Positions 42,381 to 48,368 of a stretch of DNA of 64,000 nucleotides are shown here, piece by piece. Numbering within the stretch: the first letter of the stretch is position 1; each line of letters begins with the position of its first letter. The notes beneath the pieces were generated by a model, which saw only the letters and a list, made by a program, of their open reading frames with translations, did not search any database and was not told the DNA's origin. A program made the translations under genes and the position numbers. Source of the stretch: Lachnospiraceae bacterium (lineage in GTDB: Bacteria; Bacillota; Clostridia; Lachnospirales; Lachnospiraceae); contig JAILLW010000117.1 of assembly GCA_024692955.1 (NCBI GenBank), positions 1-64,000 on the forward strand, given 5' to 3'.

Positions 42381-43471
42381 TCCGTGGTATCAAAAAGCGA
42401 CAATTGGCGTCCCGCATCCGGGGACGCTATTTTTGTGGTCTGAACACCGACGAGGCGGATGGGCCGGCCGTCCCATATTTCCTGAAAGAGGCGGCAGACC
42501 TTTTCATAAAGTTCGCTCGTGATGTTCGTCGGGGCGGTCATGGTCACCTGATGGGAAGCCCTTGAGAAATCGGCATATTTCAGGATCACTCCGACCGTTT
42601 CGATCCGGACGCCGTCATGACGAAGACGGGAGGCGACCTTTTCGGTGAGTTCCCGGAGGATCTCACGGGCTTCTCCGGGATCCGTGATGTTGTATGGCGT
42701 GGTCGTCTCGTTGGAATAGCCTTTCGCGTCCGGACGGATGCTTTCCACCTCGCTTTCGTCGATCCCGTTCGCGCTCTGCCACAACCCTTCTCCTGCTTTT
42801 CCGAGGATCCTCTTCAGGGTATTCCGGTCATAATGCGCGAGATCGCCGATGGTCCGGATCCCGAGAGAGTGAAGCTTCGATGCGGTATTTTTCCCAACGA
42901 AAAAGAGATCCCCGACGGGAAGCGGCCACATCTTCGACGGGATCTCGCTCTGAAAGAGCGTATGGGTACGGTCCGGCTTTTGGAAATCCGAGGCCATTTT
43001 GGCACAGAGCTTGCAGTTCGCGACACCGACATTTACCGTGAAGCCGAGTTCCCGACGGATCTGTTCGCGGATACGGTCTGCCGCTTCGGCAGGCTTTCCG
43101 AACAGAAGCTCCGTGCCGGTCATGTCGACGAAGGCTTCGTCAATGCTGAACTGTTCTACTTTTTCGGAGTATTGTTTCAGGATCGCGATGAATTTCGCGG
43201 AATATCCGTGATAGAGACTGTGATGGGGAGGAATGATCTTAAGTCCCGGGCATTTCCGCAGGGCATTCACGATCGGCTCGCCGGTCGTTACCCCGTAGGG
43301 CTTCGTCAGGATCGACTTCGCAAGTATGATCCCGTGCCGCCGCTCGATATCCCCGCCGACTGCCGCAAGTTCTTCGCGGTAATCTTCGGTTCCGCCGTTC
43401 TTCAGGTTTTCACACGCCTCCCAGGATAAAAACGCGCTGTTGACATCGATGTGAAAGATGATCCGCTCCAT
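42266..43471 (-). CDS. dinB: Y-family DNA polymerase IV
   Basis: A 401-aa translesion polymerase. It starts MERIIFHIDVNSAFLSWEA (catalytic Asp); YSIDEAFVD-type EQFSIDEAFVDMTGTELLFG holds the other acidic residues; GVANCKLCAKMASDFQKPDR and the helix-hairpin-helix GIRTIGDLAHYD follow. The C-terminal little-finger domain contains VGVILKYADFSRASHQVTM. A LexA-type box lies in the promoter spacer and no ribosome site precedes the ATG. The predicted transcription start is at or within a base or two of the ATG, so it may be translated without a leader. The end overlaps the ROK kinase gene. Confidence 0.93.
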   Translation of the reverse strand: MERIIFHIDVNSAFLSWEACENLKNGGTEDYREELAAVGGDIERRHGIILAKSILTKPYGVTTGEPIVNALRKCPGLKIIPPHHSLYHGYSAKFIAILKQYSEKVEQFSIDEAFVDMTGTELLFGKPAEAADRIREQIRRELGFTVNVGVANCKLCAKMASDFQKPDRTHTLFQSEIPSKMWPLPVGDLFFVGKNTASKLHSLGIRTIGDLAHYDRNTLKRILGKAGEGLWQSANGIDESEVESIRPDAKGYSNETTTPYNITDPGEAREILRELTEKVASRLRHDGVRIETVGVILKYADFSRASHQVTMTAPTNITSELYEKVCRLFQEIWDGRPIRLVGVQTTKIASPDAGRQLSLFDTTDYEKLEKLDSALDEINDRFGKGSVVRASNASFKQPKIP

Positions 43472-43477
43472 GAATCA

Positions 43478-43506
43478 AGTATCGAACATGTGTTCATGAA
43501 TGTCAA
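43478..43506 (-). promoter_or_regulatory. SOS promoter of dinB with LexA box
   Basis: On the minus strand TTGACA (complement of 43501-43506), 17-nt spacer, GATACT (complement of 43478-43483). The spacer holds TGAACACATGTTCG (43483-43496), one mismatch from the Firmicute LexA consensus CGAAC-N4-GTTCG. The initiation point falls at the dinB ATG. Confidence 0.78.
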
Positions 43507-44357
43507 GAGGGATCTTCCGGATCCACCGTATCTTTCCGGTAAAGAAGGAAATACGCTCCGAAGAATGTCAGGGCTCCGAATACGGCAACAAAGATGTTAA
43601 GCCCCCATTGGGAAAGAGGAAGGGCTTCCTTCATATAAAGCGCGGCTGTCATGTCCGTAAGGGTATGAAGCAGGATCGCCAAAGGATAGAGCCAGAATTT
43701 CTTCCGCTCTTTGCAGGCATAGAAAACGAGGATTGAAGCTCCGACATGAAACAGAAACGCGAAGATCCGTTCAAACACACCGATACCGAGATCGGATAAG
43801 GAAAATGTAGCAAGCTGCGCTGCGACCGCATAGGCTTGGTCTGCCTGCTCCGGTGCCAGCGCCTTCGCCTGTTCGACGACAGCCTCAAATGCACCGCTGT
43901 TGATCATAAAGGCATAGGAAATGTTGCTGATGTAGGTGAGTCCCAGGATCAGCATCACCTCGAAGCCTCCGTGCCCGATCCCGTAGGAGACGGAAGTCTC
44001 TCGGTTTTTCCGTTTTCCGAGCACGGTCTTAAACGCGATGAGCCTTCCAGTTTCTTCAAACACCCCCGGGAAAAGCCCCACGAGAAAAGCCCAGAGGATG
44101 GGCCGCGCGTTAATGAAACGGGCGGCGGCATGATCCGGAAGGCCCATCTGTGTCGGGAAGACCAGAACGTTCTGGATCGGTTTTTCGAGGATGAGCGCAA
44201 AGAGGAGAAAGGTCACCGCTCCGACCAGGATCGTCGAAAAGCGCTCCTTTTTCACGAGCTTCCAGATGATCGCGATGATCAACGGAACGATCAGAAACAG
44301 GCACAGGCCGATGATCATCAAAGTCAGCTGCTGAGTTCCTACTTTTTCGAATTCCAT
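43503..44357 (-). CDS. YhfC-family intramembrane metalloprotease-like protein
   Basis: A 284-aa multi-pass membrane protein with about eight helices. Motifs typical of the YhfC group (CPBP-like intramembrane proteases) are present: GLFPGVFEETGRLIAF, SYGIGHGGFEVMLILG, FAFLFHVGASILVFYA and ILLHTLTDMTAALY. The Glu-Glu and His residues are the likely metal ligands. It has a GGAGGTGA site and its own promoter overlapping the end of ftsZ, so it is probably transcribed separately from ftsZ. Substrates are unknown. Its stop codon reaches the -35 region of dinB. Confidence 0.8.
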   Translation of the reverse strand: MEFEKVGTQQLTLMIIGLCLFLIVPLIIAIIWKLVKKERFSTILVGAVTFLLFALILEKPIQNVLVFPTQMGLPDHAAARFINARPILWAFLVGLFPGVFEETGRLIAFKTVLGKRKNRETSVSYGIGHGGFEVMLILGLTYISNISYAFMINSGAFEAVVEQAKALAPEQADQAYAVAAQLATFSLSDLGIGVFERIFAFLFHVGASILVFYACKERKKFWLYPLAILLHTLTDMTAALYMKEALPLSQWGLNIFVAVFGALTFFGAYFLLYRKDTVDPEDPS

Positions 44358-44380
44358 ATGCGTTCACCTCCGTTTTTCCA

Positions 44381-44410
44381 ATTATATCGCATATTTATCA
44401 TTACTGTCAC
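44381..44410 (-). promoter_or_regulatory. Promoter of the YhfC-family gene
   Basis: Minus strand: GTGACA (complement of 44405-44410, overlapping the ftsZ stop), 18-nt spacer, TATAAT (complement of 44381-44386). Confidence 0.65.
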
Positions 44411-45552
44411 AACGACTTTTTCAGTCCGTAGTTTTTCAGAAATTCCGGGACAGCTAATTCTTTCGCCTGTACGGAAGCTCTGGCAGGTGCAGTCTGAATT
44501 ATATTGATACGTTTCGGAGGATCCGGCTTTATGGAAACGGAAGGCCGGGTTATGGCGGACTGCTTGCTGCCAACGCATATCGGTTTTGAAGGATGCTCTT
44601 TAAGCCCCGTAGCGATAAGAGTCACGATGGAAGTATTATCGGTGCTTTTTTCTTCATCGGTCACCGTACCCCATATGATCTGTACTTCGGGACCCGCCAG
44701 ATCTTTTACATACTGTATCGCCTCATTGACCTCTTTCATTTTCACACGTCCGGCGGTATTGATCAGGATGTTTTTTGCATTTGTGATATCGGTAGTAAGA
44801 AGAGGGGCTGCGATCGCATCTTTAACGGCCTCAATGAGAGGCTTGGATTCATTGGCAATGCCGATTCCGAGATGACCGATCCCTTTATCTTTGAGTGTTG
44901 TTCGGATGTCATTGAAATCAATATTAACAATCCCTTTGTTGAAAATGATATTCGTAACGCCCTCTATGGTATGTTTCAGTACATTATCCGCCATCAGAAA
45001 CGCATCCTCGAGGTCAAGATCCTTATCTGAGATTTCCAGAAGTCTGTCATTCGGAACAACGAGAAGAGTGTCTACGGCATGTAGAAGATTGTTGAGTCCA
45101 TCAGAAGCCGAAAGTACTCTGGACGGACCTTCAAAAGAAAACGGCAGTGTCACGACTGCGATCGTGAGGATCCCGGCTTCTTTGCAAAGTTTAGCTATGA
45201 TGGGGATTGCTCCGGTACCCGTTCCTCCGCCGAGACCGCAGGTCAATATAACCATATCTGCATCCGACAGCAATTCCTTGATGTCATTTTTGCTTTCTTC
45301 AGCGGCAGCTTCCCCGATCATCGGATCGGCACCCGCTCCGTTTCCTCCGGTCAGTTTGGCGCCGATCTGAAGCGTAGTTTCGGCTTTACATTCCGTTAAA
45401 ACCTGATTATCCGTATTGATCGCGATGTATTTTACATTTCGATTATCGTTTTTGATCATACGATCGACGGCATTATTTCCGGCTCCACCTATTCCGACAA
45501 TGCAGATACTCGGTTTGTTATTTTGTGAATTTACGATTTTTGCTTCTAACAT
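44407..45552 (-). CDS. ftsZ: Divergent FtsZ (tubulin-like GTPase), outside a dcw cluster
   Basis: A 381-aa FtsZ. The GTP site is intact: VGIGGAGNNAVDRM, ILTCGLGGGTGTGAIPIIA, FEGPSR (Glu, Arg) and VVPNDRLLE. The T7 loop NIDFNDIRTTLKDKGIG keeps the NxDxxD catalytic Asp pair. The C-terminal peptide VPEFLKNYGLKKSL resembles the FtsA/SepF-binding tail. It departs from standard clostridial FtsZ at usually constant positions, for example LPFSFEG for KPFxFEG and NIDFND for NxDFAD. No ftsA, sepF or mur gene adjoins it. It starts behind GGAGG and is divergent from an XRE/ImmA pair across four palindromic operators. I read it as a regulated paralogue; whether another ftsZ exists must be checked in the genome. 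Confidence 0.9.
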   Translation of the reverse strand: MLEAKIVNSQNNKPSICIVGIGGAGNNAVDRMIKNDNRNVKYIAINTDNQVLTECKAETTLQIGAKLTGGNGAGADPMIGEAAAEESKNDIKELLSDADMVILTCGLGGGTGTGAIPIIAKLCKEAGILTIAVVTLPFSFEGPSRVLSASDGLNNLLHAVDTLLVVPNDRLLEISDKDLDLEDAFLMADNVLKHTIEGVTNIIFNKGIVNIDFNDIRTTLKDKGIGHLGIGIANESKPLIEAVKDAIAAPLLTTDITNAKNILINTAGRVKMKEVNEAIQYVKDLAGPEVQIIWGTVTDEEKSTDNTSIVTLIATGLKEHPSKPICVGSKQSAITRPSVSIKPDPPKRINIIQTAPARASVQAKELAVPEFLKNYGLKKSL

Positions 45553-45567
45553 CTCAGAACCTCCTTA

Positions 45568-45684
45568 GCATAAATGCATTTCGATGTTCGCATAAATGCG
45601 AATCCAGTTTGAAGATAACATTTTCCGGTTGTTCTCGTCAACAGTATATTTGCAAAAATGCAAAAATCATTTGCAAATATGCGA
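45568..45684. promoter_or_regulatory. Four-operator array in the ftsZ / XRE divergent intergenic region
   Basis: Four copies of a palindrome TTYGCAWAWATGCRAA are seen. Cores lie at 45568-45577 (GCATAAATGC), 45590-45599 (GCATAAATGC, full 16-bp palindrome 45587-45602), 45652-45661 (full site 45649-45664) and 45673-45682 (GCAAATATGC). They form two pairs, 22 and 21 bp apart within a pair. The left pair covers the ftsZ transcription start and leader; the right pair covers the XRE gene's -35 region. The encoded XRE protein is the natural candidate ligand. Confidence 0.8.
45613..45641 (-). promoter_or_regulatory. Promoter of the divergent ftsZ
   Basis: Minus strand: TTGACG (complement of 45636-45641), 17-nt spacer, TTATCT (complement of 45613-45618). 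Transcription should start near 45606, next to the operator at 45587-45602. Confidence 0.7.
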
Positions 45685-45697
45685 CCAGTGTGATAAT
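45670..45697 (+). promoter_or_regulatory. Promoter of the XRE-ImmA genes
   Basis: TTTGCA (45670-45675), 16-nt spacer, GATAAT (45692-45697). The -35 element is part of the fourth operator, which fits autorepression. Confidence 0.5.
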
Positions 45698-45727
45698 CTG
45701 ATATCAGATTCTGACGGGAGGCGCTAT

Positions 45728-46132
45728 ATGAAAATCGGTGAACGGATAAAGGAAATCAGAAGAGTCCGAGGCATGTCAGTGGAAGAAGTTGCAGGGAAAC
45801 TTGGTGTTTCCGTATCTACATTATACCGGTATGAGAATTCTTCGATCAGCAAGATCCCGATCGATGTGATCGACAGGCTGTGCGCTGTGTTCGGCATTAC
45901 GGCAGGTGAGCTGATGGGAAATAATGAACAGGGAAACAGCGAAGAATTGCCATCTTCCTTTGTTAATGCTGAACAGGCCATGGCATTTATGCTGAAAATG
46001 CCGGTTCTTGCAGCTTACGGCGGCTATGATATTGAATCCATGGATGACAGGACGATCGTTGAATTTGCAAATGAGATTCTTTCCCAGCTCAGGCTGGTAA
46101 GCTATAAATATAGGAATCAAGAGCGGCCATGA
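45728..46132 (+). CDS. XRE-family helix-turn-helix regulator
   Basis: A 134-aa regulator; ATG 45728 follows GGGAGG and gives the start MKIGERIKEIRRVRGMS. The Cro/CI-type helix-turn-helix covers about residues 3-60 (EEVAGKLGVSVSTLYRYENS). A linker and a C-terminal helical part (about 75-134, AMAFMLKMPVLAAYGGYDIE) probably dimerise. Its stop overlaps the next start (ATGA), and the next gene encodes an ImmA/IrrE peptidase. In known pairs the peptidase cleaves the partner repressor on stress. Four palindromes in its promoter region, shared with ftsZ, suggest it represses both itself and ftsZ (inference). Confidence 0.88.
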   Translation: MKIGERIKEIRRVRGMSVEEVAGKLGVSVSTLYRYENSSISKIPIDVIDRLCAVFGITAGELMGNNEQGNSEELPSSFVNAEQAMAFMLKMPVLAAYGGYDIESMDDRTIVEFANEILSQLRLVSYKYRNQERP

Positions 46133-46563
46133 GTAATCTTCGGACAAAAGAAATTATCTCCTTTGCCAAAGGACTTCGAAAGAACTGGGGAAGCGATCCT
46201 ATAAAGATCGCGGAACGTTTTGGCCTAAAGATCGTGTTCCGGCCGGGAAACAGGCTTTCTGCTTATACGATCAAACTGGATAATTATCCGACGATCATCT
46301 CTGTTTCAGGGTGTGATGATCATGTCGGAAGACAAGTTCTTTGTGCGCATGAACTGGGACATGCCCTTCTTCATGACTCCGGAGTCAATCGGTTTGAAGG
46401 GACTTACAGGACGATCGCAGATGATACGGAGTACGAAGCGAATCTCTTTGCGGTCGCGCTTCTTTTTGATGAGAATGATTTCAATATATCTCTGTCGAGC
46501 ATGAGTAATTATGTCTTGAAAGGAATTCTGGATTACAATCTTGGATTTTCATCGTTTACTTGA
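46129..46563 (+). CDS. ImmA/IrrE-family metallopeptidase
   Basis: A 144-aa zinc peptidase. The HExxH motif is in VLCAHELGHALLHDSG, and the third ligand region is DDTEYEANLFAVALLFDEND. The domain is complete but lacks extra DNA-binding or sensor parts. ImmA proteins cleave a cognate XRE repressor to induce mobile elements or stress genes. The gene overlaps the XRE gene by 4 bp, which supports a cognate pair. Presumed role: relieve repression of the ftsZ-XRE promoters when a stress signal arises (inference). Confidence 0.9.
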   Translation: MSNLRTKEIISFAKGLRKNWGSDPIKIAERFGLKIVFRPGNRLSAYTIKLDNYPTIISVSGCDDHVGRQVLCAHELGHALLHDSGVNRFEGTYRTIADDTEYEANLFAVALLFDENDFNISLSSMSNYVLKGILDYNLGFSSFT

Positions 46564-46569
46564 ATAAAA

Positions 46570-46634
46570 GTATAAAAAGGTATAAAATTTTCAAAAAAGT
46601 ATAAAAAGGTATAAAGCAAACAAGAAAGTATAAA
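46570..46634 (+). repeat. Five phased GTATAAA repeats upstream of the AAA ATPase gene
   Basis: GTATAAA begins at 46570, 46580, 46599, 46609 and 46628, giving spacings 10, 19, 10, 19. The first four form two identical 19-bp blocks, AAGTATAAAAAGGTATAAA (46568-46586 and 46597-46615). They fill the 86-bp gap between the ImmA and ATPase genes. They could be operators or iteron-like sites; no clear promoter is otherwise seen there. Confidence 0.85.
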
Positions 46635-46649
46635 CCGAGGAAATGATAC

Positions 46650-47720
46650 ATGCAAAATCCGTTTACAACGACTTTCAGTAAAATACCGGACAGTACTTAT
46701 ATCGCAACGGATCAGGCATCTGCCATAGTCGAAAACTTCAGCTTTGATCAGCCTTCGGAATCCGTTTACAAGATAACCGGTGTGCGTGGTTCCGGGAAAA
46801 CGGTTCTGCTTGCAAAGATAGAAGAAGAATTCAGCAGAGAGGAAAGGAAAAAGGAAGGATGGCTGGTGTACAGACTGACTCCTGCCAGAGATATGATCCG
46901 GCAGCTTGCTTCCTATCTTTATAAAGAAAGCTTTATAAAAGAAAAGTTTACGAGCAGAAGTCTTAATTTTTCGGCGAGTGTACTCGGAACAGGAGGTGGA
47001 ATAGGCCTTTCAGCGCAAAAGAATGAGGATCTGACGGATCCGGGAGTAGAGTTGAATGAAATGCTTCGGATATCAACAGAAAAAGGGAAAAAGATCCTGC
47101 TTGGTATTGACGAGGTAGCTAAAACTCCGGATATGATCGTATTCGCTTCAGAATTCGGAATGTGGCTCAGGGCCGGATATTCAATCTACCTGGTATGTAC
47201 AGGGCTTTATGAAAACATTGAGCAGATATACAATGTAAAAAATCTGACCTTTTTCAGACGTGCGACTACCGTAAAGACCGAGCCTTTGAATCAGATCCGA
47301 ATGTCAGAAATGTACCGAAAAAAACTGGGTATAGATGCTGTCATTGCAAGAAAACTTGCCAGTATCACAAAAGGATATCCGTATGCCTTTCAGGAACTTG
47401 GGATACTCTGCTTTTCCAAAGACAATAAAGAATCCTTCGATAGTATTATCGAGGATCTGAAAAGTGAATTGTTTTCATATTCCTATGAAAAGATCTGGGA
47501 AGAACTGTCGGCTGAGGACAGGGCCATGATAAAGATCATCATTGACAAGGAAGAATACAAACGCGAAGAAATCCTTGAACGTATGAATAGGCCGGCAAAT
47601 TATTCCGCATACAGAGACCGTCTTGCAAAGCGCGGCATCATAAAGACAAGACAGGGATATATTTCACTTGCGCTCCCTTTCTTTGGAGACTATGTGAAGG
47701 ATTACTGTTCCGACTGTTGA
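46650..47720 (+). CDS. Orphan AAA/STAND-like ATPase with C-terminal winged-helix region
   Basis: A 356-aa ATPase of a type common in gut Firmicutes but without a defined role. Walker A is ITGVRGSGKTVLLAKI (Lys50), Walker B is KKILLGIDEVAKTPDM, and a sensor-like region reads IYLVCTGLYENIEQI with LTFFRRATTVK. The C-terminal 90 residues (EELSAEDRAMIKIIIDKEEY, then RLAKRGIIKTRQGYISL) look like a winged helix, as in ORC/Cdc6-type and ArcA-like archaeal ATPases. It lies 86 bp after ImmA with five GTATAAA repeats between. It may bind those repeats itself (inference). It has no signal peptide or membrane segment. Confidence 0.75.
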   Translation: MQNPFTTTFSKIPDSTYIATDQASAIVENFSFDQPSESVYKITGVRGSGKTVLLAKIEEEFSREERKKEGWLVYRLTPARDMIRQLASYLYKESFIKEKFTSRSLNFSASVLGTGGGIGLSAQKNEDLTDPGVELNEMLRISTEKGKKILLGIDEVAKTPDMIVFASEFGMWLRAGYSIYLVCTGLYENIEQIYNVKNLTFFRRATTVKTEPLNQIRMSEMYRKKLGIDAVIARKLASITKGYPYAFQELGILCFSKDNKESFDSIIEDLKSELFSYSYEKIWEELSAEDRAMIKIIIDKEEYKREEILERMNRPANYSAYRDRLAKRGIIKTRQGYISLALPFFGDYVKDYCSDC

Positions 47721-47743
47721 CAGTTTGTAGAATGGGCGGTAAG

Positions 47744-47780
47744 TTAGAAAAAGAGGCGGGATTGGGCCCGCGTTTTCTAA
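47744..47780 (+). promoter_or_regulatory. 37-bp interrupted hairpin before the BlaI-type gene
   Basis: TTAGAAAA (47744-47751) pairs with TTTTCTAA (47773-47780), and inner GCGGG (47756-47760) with CCCGC (47767-47771). It ends just before the AAGGGGGAG ribosome site. A TTGACA at 47717-47722 lies upstream with only a weak -10 (TAAGTT). It could be an operator or a leader hairpin; there is no T-run. Confidence 0.5.
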
Positions 47781-47796
47781 AGAAGGGGGAGATACC

Positions 47797-48162
47797 ATGG
47801 CAGAATACCGGATCGGCGAAATGGAGGCAAAGTTCGCGAATCTCATCTGGGAGCAGGAGCCCATCGGGACTGCGGCACTCATTACTCTTTGTGAAAAGAA
47901 TTTCAACTGGAAACGCACCACGACCTATACCGTTTTGAAGCGGCTCTGCGACCGGGGGCTTTTTAAACTGGAAAATGGCACGGTCACGGCGAACATCGGG
48001 AAAAAGGAGTTTCAGGCCCGCCGCTGCGAGGAATTCGTAAAGACAGCCTTTGACGGATCCCTGCCGGCTCTGGTCCTCGCTTATACTGCGAAGAATAAAT
48101 TAACAAAGAAAGAGATCAAGAAGATCAAGAAGATCCTGAACGCGATCGGGGATTCCGACTGA
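47797..48162 (+). CDS. BlaI/MecI/CopY-family transcriptional repressor
   Basis: A 121-aa winged-helix repressor: YRIGEMEAKFANLIWEQEPI then KRTTTYTVLKRLCDRGLFK (recognition and wing) and a C-terminal dimerisation helix part (EEFVKTAFDGSLPALVLAY). It has a strong AAGGGGGAG site. BlaI partners are usually BlaR1-type M56 peptidases, but none is adjacent; a terminator follows and then a giant surface-protein gene. It is therefore an orphan repressor whose targets are unknown. The hairpin upstream may be its own operator (inference). Confidence 0.9.
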   Translation: MAEYRIGEMEAKFANLIWEQEPIGTAALITLCEKNFNWKRTTTYTVLKRLCDRGLFKLENGTVTANIGKKEFQARRCEEFVKTAFDGSLPALVLAYTAKNKLTKKEIKKIKKILNAIGDSD

Positions 48163-48225
48163 AAAGAAGCGGATCGTACGGATTCAGCTGAATATTTGTA
48201 AACGGAGATTTTAATCTCTTATTTG

Positions 48226-48272
48226 GGCATTATGTCGAAAATGATATTTTTTGACATAATGCTCTTTTTTTT
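48226..48272 (+). terminator. Strong terminator after the BlaI-type gene
   Basis: GCATTATGTC (48227-48236) pairs perfectly with GACATAATGC (48253-48262), extended by GAAAA/TTTTTT pairing inside, followed by eight T residues. Confidence 0.92.
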
Positions 48273-48368
48273 GGTTCTTTCAGCCGATATAATTATTATG
48301 TGATATTATTCACAAAATCGGGTATTTGATATAGAAAACACATCAGTCAGAACAGTCAGGAGGACACT

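Noticed and set aside
46129-47720. Prophage or integrative element carrying the XRE/ImmA genes
   Set aside because: ImmA/XRE pairs are typical of such elements, but no integrase, relaxase, phage structural gene or flanking direct repeat was seen in the surrounding sequence.
48284-48368. Promoter for the giant surface-protein gene
   Set aside because: A TATAAT at 48288-48293 is present, but I could not find a -35 at suitable spacing other than the terminator T-run, so I did not list it as a feature.
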